64,000 bases of DNA from Chloroflexaceae bacterium (GTDB lineage Bacteria > Chloroflexota > Chloroflexia > Chloroflexales > Chloroflexaceae), in NCBI GenBank assembly GCA_012031225.1, contig JAAUTZ010000009.1:1-64000 (forward strand), in the 5' to 3' direction. A model generated the notes under the pieces. The model was not told where the DNA came from. It did not search any database and worked only from the letters and a program-made list of their open reading frames with translations. A program made the position numbers and the translations under genes. This document shows, one piece after another, positions 42,273 to 50,151 of the stretch (position 1 is the stretch's first letter; each line of letters begins with the position of its first letter).

Positions 42273-45017
42273 ATGCGACACGGCTTGTTTGTTGGGGTCA
42301 GCCTGCTGCTGCTGGTGTTGACCAACCTGTTGTATACACCCCTCCATGCGGCGCAACATCCTGCGTCTCCGCAGATTCGTTTGCGCTACGCCAGCTTCGA
42401 TCCCCTGACTGAGCCACCCACGCCACCCACCCTGCACACACCCGCGCTTGCCGCTTGGCAGCCGCGCCTGTGGATCGTCCAGTTTCATCAGCCCGTGCAG
42501 GCGGCATGGCAAGATCACCTACACGCCACCACTACCGCCCAGATCTTCGGCGCACTGCCCGATTACGCCCTGCTTGTCCGCATGGATGCGGCCACTGCTG
42601 CGCTGCTGCGCCAGTCTCCGCCGGTGCGGTGGGTTGGTGAGTTTCTGCCCGTCTATCGCATTGATCCACTTTTTTTTGAACGCCCAATAGACCCGACCAC
42701 GCCGCTCGATCTGACGATCTCGGCTCTGCCGGATGCCAAGCTCGGCGCACTGCTCAGCCAGTTGGCGGAGTGGCGCGGCGCGGTTCACGACACGGCTGCC
42801 ACCAGTTTTGCCCGCTACATCAGTGTGCGCCTGCCGGTGGCGTATGTGCCGCACCTTGCCGCGCTGGATGATGTTGTCTGGGTCGAAGCGGCCGACGAAC
42901 TCGCGCTGCACACCCAGCGCACTGGGTCTATTATCCGCGCCGATGTGGTCCGCAGTGGCTTGCGCCTGACAGGAGCAAACCAGATTGTTGCGGTTGCCGA
43001 CTCCGGCTTGGATACCGGCAACACCGCCACCCTGCACCCCGATCTGCGCGGGCGCATCGTGCGGACGTTTGCACTAGGGCGCATGAACGATTGGTCTGAT
43101 CCGACCGGGCACGGCACGCATATGCTCGGCACGGTGGCAGGCAGTGGGATGCTCTCCGGCAGCGACCCTGCGACTGGCCGCTACACCGGAACCTACACCG
43201 GCGTGGCTCCTGCCGCCAGCGTGATCGTGCAGAGCATTGGCGACGCATACGGCGGGATCGGCGGAGTACCGCTTGATCGCGGCGCACTGATGCGCCAAGC
43301 CTACCAATTTGGCGCACGTATCCACAGCAATTCGTGGGGGGGGCACACCGGCGGTCTCGGCAATCCGCCCGACTTTGGCCGCTACACCATCTCTAGCCGC
43401 CAAGTGGATGCCGTTGCGTGGGAGTTTCCCGATCTGCTCATCCTCTACTCGGCAGGCAACGAAGGGCGTGATGACAACCGCGACGGCATTATTGATGCAG
43501 ATGGCATCACCCAACCCGGCACGGCTAAGAATGCGCTCACGGTGGGAGCCGCCGAGAATGAACACCCCACGATTGGGCGAACGTATGGGAACGCTTTCGG
43601 TAGCCCGATTGCGCGGGATTTGTATGCCGATAACCGCAACGGCATGGCGGCCTTCTCTAGCCGTGGACCTATTGATGATGGGCGCATCAAGCCCGATCTG
43701 GTGGCCCCGGGCACGTTTATCGCAGCTGCCCGCACCCAAGCCATGCTGTTCGATGATAACCTTGAACGCAGCCTGCAAGCCTATCAAACGTGGCAACGGG
43801 GCAATGGCGCCGGGCTGTGGCAAGCCGCGCCGCAGCAGGGCCGCAACAACAGCACCGCATGGGCCTATGCCGCAGATGGAACCTTCCCGACTGGCACCGC
43901 CACCTATCTCCTCTCGCCGCCCTTCAGCGCAGCCCAGACCACCTTCTTTGACATTATCTTTTGGCATCGGTATCAGTTTGGGGCAAACAATCGGGGCGAG
44001 GTGTTGCTCTTTAGCCGCCATCCGAGCGACCCCAACCGGATCGCCTCATCGGTAATCCCGTTGCCGATGAGCGGGAACCGCACGGATTACTCACAGGTTG
44101 TCCTTGAAAATATCTCAGTTAGTGCTTTGCGCCGCAGCGGGATTGATCCAACGCGGCTTCAGATTGGGTTCGCGGTGACAAGCACCGCCGATACGATCAA
44201 CAGCCAGTGGTGGCTTGATGATCTGCGGGTAGATGCCGCCGATTGGGGGACGCTGGGTAAGTACCGCATGACCGCTCGTGGCAGCGATGTGGATGAAGCC
44301 TATGTGATGCTGGGCGGCACAAGCTCGGCCACGGCCCTGACGGCGGGAGCCGCCGCGCTCGCCCGTGAATGGCTGACGACGACCCGCAACGTTGCCAATC
44401 CAAGCGCGGCCCTGCTCAAAGCCCTGCTGATCAACGGAGCCGCCGATATGAGTCCGGGCCAGTACAGTGATCTGATCGAGGTTCCTGCTCAACGCCCCAA
44501 CGGTGTCAGCGGCTGGGGCCGGATTGATCTCGCGGCGGCCCTGCAAACATCGGAAAGCCGCCGCGTCTGGTTTACGGATCAGACGGACGGGATCAGCACC
44601 TCGATGGCTTATACCTACACCTTCGAGGTGGGCGCATCGAGTAGCCTCGATGTGACCCTCGCGTGGACGGACTTTCCGGGCTACGAAACAGCCAGCAAAG
44701 CTCTCGTGAATGATCTTGACTTACTGGTGTTAGCCCCCGATGGGCGGCGCAGTGTCGGCAATCAAGGCCTCTACACGGGCGGGCAATGCCTACGTGGGGG
44801 GCAGTGGGATGCCTGTAACAATGTCGAGGGGGTGCGCCTGAGCAATGCCCCCGCCGGAACCTACCGCGTGGTGGTGCGCGGCATAGATGTTACACAGGGG
44901 CGACGACAGCCCTTTGCGCTGGTGGTAGCCGGTACGGGTGTCACCTTCGCGGATCCGCGGGCTCCAAGCCAGAGCCAACCGAATACCGTCTTCCTGCCCT
45001 TTATTCAGCGTCAGTAG
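42273..45017 (+). CDS. Secreted subtilisin-like serine protease (S8) with inserted domain
   Basis: A signal peptide (GLFVGVSLLLLVLTNLLY, cleavage after about residue 27) leads to an N-terminal region of about 200 residues that resembles a pro-domain. The triad is Asp243 (AVADSGLD), His280 (GHGTHMLG) and Ser684 (GGTSSAT), so the enzyme should be active outside the cell. The His-Ser distance of 404 residues is more than twice that of subtilisin: a beta-rich block at about 485-672 (AYAADGTFPTGTATYLLSPP ... QWWLDDLRVD), MAM- or immune-inhibitor-A-like, is inserted between VAPGTFI and the nucleophile. A C-terminal beta domain with DVTLAWTDFPG follows. A lipoprotein gene follows after 49 bases. Confidence 0.92.
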   Translation: MRHGLFVGVSLLLLVLTNLLYTPLHAAQHPASPQIRLRYASFDPLTEPPTPPTLHTPALAAWQPRLWIVQFHQPVQAAWQDHLHATTTAQIFGALPDYALLVRMDAATAALLRQSPPVRWVGEFLPVYRIDPLFFERPIDPTTPLDLTISALPDAKLGALLSQLAEWRGAVHDTAATSFARYISVRLPVAYVPHLAALDDVVWVEAADELALHTQRTGSIIRADVVRSGLRLTGANQIVAVADSGLDTGNTATLHPDLRGRIVRTFALGRMNDWSDPTGHGTHMLGTVAGSGMLSGSDPATGRYTGTYTGVAPAASVIVQSIGDAYGGIGGVPLDRGALMRQAYQFGARIHSNSWGGHTGGLGNPPDFGRYTISSRQVDAVAWEFPDLLILYSAGNEGRDDNRDGIIDADGITQPGTAKNALTVGAAENEHPTIGRTYGNAFGSPIARDLYADNRNGMAAFSSRGPIDDGRIKPDLVAPGTFIAAARTQAMLFDDNLERSLQAYQTWQRGNGAGLWQAAPQQGRNNSTAWAYAADGTFPTGTATYLLSPPFSAAQTTFFDIIFWHRYQFGANNRGEVLLFSRHPSDPNRIASSVIPLPMSGNRTDYSQVVLENISVSALRRSGIDPTRLQIGFAVTSTADTINSQWWLDDLRVDAADWGTLGKYRMTARGSDVDEAYVMLGGTSSATALTAGAAALAREWLTTTRNVANPSAALLKALLINGAADMSPGQYSDLIEVPAQRPNGVSGWGRIDLAAALQTSESRRVWFTDQTDGISTSMAYTYTFEVGASSSLDVTLAWTDFPGYETASKALVNDLDLLVLAPDGRRSVGNQGLYTGGQCLRGGQWDACNNVEGVRLSNAPAGTYRVVVRGIDVTQGRRQPFALVVAGTGVTFADPRAPSQSQPNTVFLPFIQRQ

Positions 45018-45066
45018 GGCAATTTTCGCACATGCATTGCAACCTCAGCATGGGAAAGGAGTACGT

Positions 45067-45603
45067 ATGGCTCTTGGGCCCGGTTTGCTCTGGCTCTTGG
45101 CAAGTGGAACAGTGCTGCTGCTTTCGGCGTGCAGCATGGTGACGCTTGAGCAGGTATCGCCCACCCCCGCCGGATCGCCCGTGCGCCTCACTGAGCGTGG
45201 CGCGGACACCTTCACCGCTGCTGTAACGAGTGGCGGCTTGCCTGTTTTTCCGGCGGCGGTGCCGCTTGAATCCGACAGCCCACTGGCAATGCTGGTGAGC
45301 AATGCCCGCCAGCAAGCGAGCAGGCCTCAGCCCGATCTGCACCTTGCGATAGATGGGTATGCGTTGCCGGAGTCGGTCTCGTTTGGCGAAGTGCGCGAAT
45401 TCTATCACCACTACCTCGCCGGTGCAGGCTGGCAAGTCGCCACCGATCAGCACGATCTGCGTGTGCCGGGCATGCATGCGGCGGGCTTTGCCGCGTGGGT
45501 GCGCCCGAATCGGGCTTTCGTCACCGTGACCCAACTGCGGAGTGTACAGGGCACGGGCGAGGTGGTGCTCGTGATCCAGCACGGCATGCCAAGCACGCCG
45601 TAG
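45067..45603 (+). CDS. Small lipoprotein of unknown function
   Basis: The first 22 residues are a lipoprotein signal with the lipobox LLSAC. The mature part of about 155 residues is soluble and contains LPVFPAAVPLESDSP and EFYHHYLAGAGWQVATDQH, a pattern shared with small surface proteins in which a helix-strand unit compares two states; I do not recognise a defined family. AAAGGAG is five bases before the ATG. It lies 49 bases after the protease and its stop is three bases from the stop of the converging MocR gene. Confidence 0.72.
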   Translation: MALGPGLLWLLASGTVLLLSACSMVTLEQVSPTPAGSPVRLTERGADTFTAAVTSGGLPVFPAAVPLESDSPLAMLVSNARQQASRPQPDLHLAIDGYALPESVSFGEVREFYHHYLAGAGWQVATDQHDLRVPGMHAAGFAAWVRPNRAFVTVTQLRSVQGTGEVVLVIQHGMPSTP

Positions 45604-45606
45604 GGC

Positions 45607-47124
45607 CTAGCCCGCCTGCAACGCGGGGCAGGCCGCAAGCACCTCGCGCATGCGCTGCACGCCAGCCCAAATCTGCTCTGGCGTGAGCGCGGCATAGCCG
45701 AGCAGCAGCCCGCCGCGGGGGATTGGTTCAAGGCAATCGGAGGAGAGCGCACGGGTGTAGATGCCGTGCAGGAGCAGGTGTTCGCACACGGCCTGATCGC
45801 TGACCCCAGCGGGTAGCCACGCCACCACATGCATACCGGTCTCGTTGTGGTTGATCGTAAGTACCCCATCCAACGCTTGCCGCGCCGCTTCAAGCAGCAC
45901 TCTTTGTCGCTCGGCATAGAGGGTCCGCATGCGCCGCAGGTGGTGGCTGAAATGCCCTTCATTGATGAAGTCGGTAAGGACAGCTTGATCCACGAGCGGT
46001 GAATGGATGTCGGCGATTTTGCGGGCATTGGCAAAGGCTCCCGCCATATCGGGCGGCACAATCAGGTAGCCGAGCCGCAAGGTGGGCAACAAGACTTTGC
46101 TAAACGTGCCGATGTAGATCACGCGCTCACTCCGATCCAGCCCCTGCAACGCCGAGATCGGCCGGCCGGAGTAGCGGTATTCGCTATCGTAATCATCCTC
46201 TAGCACCCACGCATCGGCTTGGTCGGCCCACTCCAGCAACTGCAAGCGGCGCGGCAGGCTCATCACTGCGCCGGTGGGGTATTGGTGCGAGGGCGAAACA
46301 TACGCTAGCCGCGCATACGGTTCGCGCTGCTGGCCAACCTCCACGACTAAACCTTGCTCATCTACGGGCACCGGGATCGGGCGTGCGCCTGCACCTTGTA
46401 AGGCGGCGCGTGCGCCGCGATAGCCGGGCGTTTCGACCCACACCGAGTCGCCCGGATCAAGCAGCAGCCGCGCCGCCAGATCAACGCCTTGCTGCGAGCC
46501 GGAGACGATAATCACCTGTTGCGGGGTACAGCGCACCCCGCGTGCAGGTCCTACGTAGCTGGCGATAGCCTCGCGGAGCGGGTAGTAGCCTGCCGAGCTA
46601 CCGTAACTGAGCAGTTCGGCGGGCGATTGCCGCCAGTAGCGGGCAACGAGGCGGCTCCACAGGGCAATCGGGAATTCGCTGACGGCGGGCACACCAAGCC
46701 GAAAGGCGGACGGAGGTCCGTGGTCGTGCGGTTCGCAGATGTAGGCACTGGCAACCATCCGCCCGCGCCGCGAGAGGTTGCGCCCGTGCGGGTCGTTCAG
46801 CTTGGGTGGGTCCGTGACATTGCCGACTTGCAGCAGGGTATCGGGCAGTTTGCAGGCGACATACGTACCGGAGCCGATTTTGCCGGTGACGTAGCCTTCA
46901 GCGAGAAGCTGCTCAAAGGCATTCACCACCGTATTGCGCGAGATGCCTAGCTCGGTGGCGAGGGTGCGGGTTCCGGGTAGGCGCGTGCCGGCTCGCAGGG
47001 TGCCGCTGAGGATTGCCTCGCGCAGGCGATCACAGAGCTGGCGGTGCAGCGGCGTGTCGTCCTCTGGATTGAGCGTCAAGCCCGATAGCGGGATCGCTCG
47101 CGGCTTCGAGCGCGGTAGAGCCAT
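45607..47124 (-). CDS. MocR-type regulator: GntR winged helix fused to aminotransferase-like domain
   Basis: Residues 20-90 form a GntR winged helix (LHRQLCDRLREAILSGTLRAGTRLPGTR, HTH TLATELGISRNTVVNAFEQL). Residues about 120-505 are a fold-type I PLP domain, with the PLP lysine in YIGTFSKVLLPTLRLGY and NP...DDYDSEYRYSGRP. MocR proteins (PdxR, GabR, TauR types) sense PLP or an amino compound and control vitamin B6, GABA or taurine genes; which applies is unknown. The ATG at 47124 has GGAAGGA upstream. Operator-like repeats fill the divergent region, and a site just after its own -10 suggests autoregulation. Confidence 0.92.
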   Translation of the reverse strand: MALPRSKPRAIPLSGLTLNPEDDTPLHRQLCDRLREAILSGTLRAGTRLPGTRTLATELGISRNTVVNAFEQLLAEGYVTGKIGSGTYVACKLPDTLLQVGNVTDPPKLNDPHGRNLSRRGRMVASAYICEPHDHGPPSAFRLGVPAVSEFPIALWSRLVARYWRQSPAELLSYGSSAGYYPLREAIASYVGPARGVRCTPQQVIIVSGSQQGVDLAARLLLDPGDSVWVETPGYRGARAALQGAGARPIPVPVDEQGLVVEVGQQREPYARLAYVSPSHQYPTGAVMSLPRRLQLLEWADQADAWVLEDDYDSEYRYSGRPISALQGLDRSERVIYIGTFSKVLLPTLRLGYLIVPPDMAGAFANARKIADIHSPLVDQAVLTDFINEGHFSHHLRRMRTLYAERQRVLLEAARQALDGVLTINHNETGMHVVAWLPAGVSDQAVCEHLLLHGIYTRALSSDCLEPIPRGGLLLGYAALTPEQIWAGVQRMREVLAACPALQAG

Positions 47125-47158
47125 CGTGAAGGTTCCTTCCTGTAGCACGCTAGGCTAT

Positions 47159-47348
47159 CTGCAAGTGGCCTGATAACCATGCATCAATCTGGCCCTAATG
47201 ATACACCACTTGCAGTATAGCATAGATCACAAGGGGGGTGTGATTTGATCTACTAGGTATCAGGCATCAGCTTTTTGTTATCGCTCAAGTGGACTGGTGC
47301 AAATTGTTCTAGCTGGCACTTGCAAACAGTCCACTCAGCCGCTATCAT
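47159..47348. promoter_or_regulatory. MocR-type operator cluster with divergent promoters
   Basis: The core CAAGTG(G) occurs four times: CTGCAAGTGG (47159-47168), its exact inverse CCACTTGCAG (47206-47215), CAAGTGGACTG (47286-47296) and CACTTGCA (47317-47324). AGTGGACTG (47288-47296) is also the inverse of CAGTCCACT (47327-47335). The plus promoter TTGCAA-17-TATCAT (47320-47348) contains two of these; the minus extended -10 TGCTATACT (47222-47214) abuts another. PLP-linked MocR regulators are known to bind AGTGG-type half-sites. Confidence 0.7.
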
Positions 47349-47415
47349 GAGCGTAGGTGATATATTGCACCGCACTTACGTACAACTGATCATGCTGCAT
47401 CAGAAGGAGACTACG

Positions 47416-47601
47416 ATGCGTAAGGATTACTTTGAACAGCTTCATCGGGAAGAACAACGACGGCATGAATGGTATGTCCTCGATATGGCTCTGTACACAG
47501 CCCACCCACGCGGCCCTGCCCCTATGCGTGCGATCCGTGCCACGCTCGGCCAGTGGTTGATCCAAGCAGGGACTGCACTGGCGGGTAAGCCAGCGGTCTA
47601 A
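47416..47601 (+). CDS. 61-residue protein of unknown function, candidate MocR target
   Basis: GAAGGAG lies six bases before the ATG, and the promoter TTGCAA-17-TATCAT is 70 bases upstream. The product starts MRKDYFEQLHREEQRRHEWY, a charged helix, and continues with a Pro-rich turn and a hydrophobic helix, LGQWLIQAGTALAG. I do not recognise it. Its only regulator-like neighbour is the divergent MocR gene, and the shared operators suggest it is the target. A strong hairpin follows the stop. Confidence 0.7.
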   Translation: MRKDYFEQLHREEQRRHEWYVLDMALYTAHPRGPAPMRAIRATLGQWLIQAGTALAGKPAV

Positions 47602-47644
47602 CATTGAGCGTTATTGAGCGTTGATGCTAGGCGCGGATGCGCGA

Positions 47645-47690
47645 CGAGAATCAGGGACAAGCACGCTGCTGCTTGTCTTTTCGATTCTCG
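47645..47690 (+). terminator. Nested double hairpin after the 61-residue gene
   Basis: The inner stem GACAAGCA/TGCTTGTC (8 bp, 47656-47677) is followed by TTTT and enclosed by an outer stem CGAGAATC/GATTCTCG (47645-47652, 47683-47690). The inner part is an intrinsic terminator; the outer pairing may serve another purpose. Confidence 0.75.
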
Positions 47691-47704
47691 CAGCGTGGGT
47701 GCGC

Positions 47705-47733
47705 TTGACAACATTTCAAAAGCTGTGTATAGT
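47705..47733 (+). promoter_or_regulatory. Strong promoter of the micro-ORF unit
   Basis: TTGACA (47705-47710) and TATAGT (47728-47733) are spaced by 17 bases, the closest consensus match in the window. Transcription would start near 47740, about 48 bases before the ATG. Confidence 0.8.
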
Positions 47734-47787
47734 TTTAATACAAAATCAAATTCGACCTGCCGTCTAGGCACGAAGGAGGTGATGCCC

Positions 47788-47835
47788 ATGAGTGACAATC
47801 AGCGTATGGGCATTGCCACCGGAGCAAGCAACTAA
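47788..47835 (+). CDS. 15-residue peptide gene with near-perfect Shine-Dalgarno
   Basis: AAGGAGGTGAT, an 11-base match to the 16S rRNA 3' end, lies at 47773-47783, and the ATG at 47788 is eight bases after AGGAGG. The peptide is MSDNQRMGIATGASN; an in-frame ATG at 47782 inside the ribosome site would add Met-Pro. A strong promoter and a 13-bp terminator flank it, so the transcript would be about 160 bases. The peptide has no signal sequence, no Cys and little hydrophobicity. It could be a secreted-signal precursor, a leader peptide, or a decoy on a regulatory RNA; I do not recognise it. Confidence 0.6.
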   Translation: MSDNQRMGIATGASN

Positions 47836-47864
47836 GGCTCTGGTAGCAATGTCCTTTACCAATA

Positions 47865-47900
47865 GAAACGCTGGCCCTGCGGGGTCGGCGTTTCGCTTTG
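47865..47900 (+). terminator. Strong intrinsic terminator after the micro-ORF
   Basis: GAAACGCTGGCCC (47865-47877) pairs along all 13 bases, with two G-U pairs, with GGGTCGGCGTTTC (47882-47894) around TGCG, followed by GCTTTGCTT. Confidence 0.8.
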
Positions 47901-47970
47901 CTTAGGTGCTCTTGGTGTTACTGGGTGCGATGATGGTGCGCTGCGGGGCGGGGCTTGCCTGTCGTTACGG

Positions 47971-49878
47971 TTACGCCGCTAGCTCTTCCCAATCAGCGTA
48001 GCGTTGTGCGAGCAGGGTCTCCAGTTCGGTGTAGCGCGTACCGAGCGCGGCGATCCGGGCGACATCTTGGGCGGTGCTGGCTTGCTCTAGCTCGTGCTGC
48101 ACCTGTGCCAATTGCTGCTCCAGTGCGGCGACTTCGGCTTCGAGCGCGGCAAGGCGTTTGCGGCGTTGCCGTTCGGCGGCATCGGGCTTGGCGGGCGGGC
48201 TAGCTGGGCTGGCTTTGCCACGCGGCACAGTGGCTGGTTCGGGCAGGGTCTGCTGCTGTTCGAGATGGGCGCGGTAGTCGCTGTAGTTGCCCAAGAATTG
48301 GCGCATCCGCCCATCCTGTACGATCCACAACTTATCTGCTAGGGCATCAATGAAATAGCGGTCGTGCGAAACAAAGAGCAAGCTGCCCGGATATTGCTTG
48401 AGCATGCCTTCCAGTGCTTCGCGGGCTTGGATGTCGAGGTGGTTGGTCGGCTCATCCATAATCAGCAGATTGCCCGGCATCTGGGTCAGTTGGGCGAGGG
48501 CAACCCGGCTGCGCTGGCCCCCGCTCAATTGATTGATGCGCTTGAACACGTCATCGCCACTGAAGAGGAAATTGCCGAGCAGGGTACGGGCCCGCTCCAC
48601 GCCAAGCTGCGGATTGACCCGTAGCACCTCATCCAGCACCGTCGCATCCATCTGGAGCATGTCGTGCCCCTGCGCGTAGTAGCTCACGAGAACATTGTGC
48701 CCCAAACGGAAGCTGCCTTTGAGTGGGCGTTGGGTGCCGAGCAGGGTGCGGAGCAGGGACGTTTTGCCGCAGCCATTCGGGCCGAGCAGGGCTACCCGCT
48801 CGCCGCGCAGCAGTTCGCGCTCGCCCGTTTGCAGCAGGATGCGCGGAGTCGGCTGATCCGGCTCGGCGTAGCCCACCACTAGATTGGTACATTCCAGCAC
48901 GAGATCGCCACTGCGGAGCTTGCTATCCAGAAAGAGGCGCAACTGTTCGGGTTGTTCGGGGCGGGCAATCAACTGCGTCTCTTTGAGGCGGTTCAAGCGT
49001 TTCTCGCGCCCGCGGGCCTCTTTGCTGCGCTGGCCCGCCTTGTAGCGGCGGATAAACTCCTCCGTGCGGGCGATCTGTTCTTGTTGCTGCGCATATTCTT
49101 TCATGCGCCGTTCGAGCCGCTCGGCTTTCAGTTCGAGGTAGCCTATGTAACTGGCGGGGTAATCTTCGAGGGTGCGATTGACAATCTCGATGGTGCGTTG
49201 GGTGACTTTCTCAAGGAAGTAGCGATCATGCGATACAACGATCAATGTGCCGTGCCATTCGCGCAGAAATTGCTCAAGCCACTCCAGCGTCTCTAAGTCA
49301 AGGTGGTTGGTTGGTTCATCCAGCAGCAGCAGATCGGGATCAGCAAGTAGCGTCGCCGCGAGGCCGGCGCGGGTCTTTTGCCCGCCACTGAATTGGTCAA
49401 GCGGCTGGTGGTAGTGGACGGGGTGGAACGCCAAGCCCTCCAAAATTCGCTCAATGCGCTGCTCTTTGTGGTAGCCGCCGGCATGCTCAAAGCGGTGCTG
49501 CAACTCGCCGTAGTGTTCCATCGTGGCTTCCCAATCGGGTGCGTTGGGATCGGCAAGGCGGGCTTCAAGCTGTTCCATCGCGGCTTGCAGGTGGGCAAGG
49601 TCAGCCAGTGCGGTCTCCATCGCCTGCCAGAGCGTCTGTCCGGCGGGGAAGGTGACTTCTTGGCTGAGGTAGGCGAGGCGTGTGCCGCGGGCCAGTTGCA
49701 CGGTGCCGCTATCGGGGTGGTGGATGCCCGCAATGATTTTGAGCAGGGTGCTTTTGCCCGCGCCATTGGGCCCGACAATCGCCACCTTTTCGCCCGCCAC
49801 CACCTGAAAGGTGAGGTTGGCGAAGATCAGCTCTGCGCCGAAGTATTTGGTTAGGTCTGCAATCGTTACCAGAATCAT
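47971..49878 (-). CDS. ABC-F family ATPase (ribosome-associated type)
   Basis: Two ABC domains lie in one chain without membrane segments: Walker A GPNGAGKST in the first and GPNGCGKTS in the second, signatures QFSGGQKTR and QLSGGQRSR, Walker B LLLLDEPTNHLD and LLIMDEPTNHLD. The linker between them is the charged P-site-tRNA-interaction motif region (AERLERRMKEYAQQ). The last 60 residues form a coiled coil (LAALEAEVAALEQQLAQVQHEL), as in Uup. ABC-F proteins act on stalled ribosomes; some give antibiotic resistance, which cannot be judged here. The ATG at 49878 begins MILVTIADLTKYFG and has no clear ribosome site. Confidence 0.93.
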   Translation of the reverse strand: MILVTIADLTKYFGAELIFANLTFQVVAGEKVAIVGPNGAGKSTLLKIIAGIHHPDSGTVQLARGTRLAYLSQEVTFPAGQTLWQAMETALADLAHLQAAMEQLEARLADPNAPDWEATMEHYGELQHRFEHAGGYHKEQRIERILEGLAFHPVHYHQPLDQFSGGQKTRAGLAATLLADPDLLLLDEPTNHLDLETLEWLEQFLREWHGTLIVVSHDRYFLEKVTQRTIEIVNRTLEDYPASYIGYLELKAERLERRMKEYAQQQEQIARTEEFIRRYKAGQRSKEARGREKRLNRLKETQLIARPEQPEQLRLFLDSKLRSGDLVLECTNLVVGYAEPDQPTPRILLQTGERELLRGERVALLGPNGCGKTSLLRTLLGTQRPLKGSFRLGHNVLVSYYAQGHDMLQMDATVLDEVLRVNPQLGVERARTLLGNFLFSGDDVFKRINQLSGGQRSRVALAQLTQMPGNLLIMDEPTNHLDIQAREALEGMLKQYPGSLLFVSHDRYFIDALADKLWIVQDGRMRQFLGNYSDYRAHLEQQQTLPEPATVPRGKASPASPPAKPDAAERQRRKRLAALEAEVAALEQQLAQVQHELEQASTAQDVARIAALGTRYTELETLLAQRYADWEELAA

Positions 49879-49909
49879 GGTGGTTGTCGTCGTTTCGTCG
49901 TATGCGCGG

Positions 49910-49934
49910 ATTTTATCACGGCTATAGCATACCA
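49910..49934 (-). promoter_or_regulatory. Candidate extended -10 elements for the ABC-F gene
   Basis: Two overlapping candidates occur on the minus strand, TGGTATGCT (49934-49926) and TGATAAAAT (49918-49910), 30-50 bases before the start codon. Confidence 0.35.
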
Positions 49935-49997
49935 CATACGCCGCGCTTGCGTCATGCTGAAATGAACCTGCGCTGTCGGCCCCCTGTCTGCTTTGCC

Positions 49998-50026
49998 TCG
50001 ACACTGTAGGCATTCTTTGTTACAAT
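49998..50026 (+). promoter_or_regulatory. Promoter for mrp
   Basis: TCGACA (49998-50003) is 17 bases from TACAAT (50021-50026), which is preceded by TGT as an extended -10. A second TGATACAAT at 50081-50089 could be an additional start. Confidence 0.6.
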
Positions 50027-50151
50027 AATATAGACAGATAAACCTGTAAAAAATGATTTTATTCGCCAGCAGCATAAGAATGATACAATATGATCTATCT
50101 CGGATTGCCGCACCCAACGGGGGTGCGTGCGACGAGCCAGAGGAGTACAAC

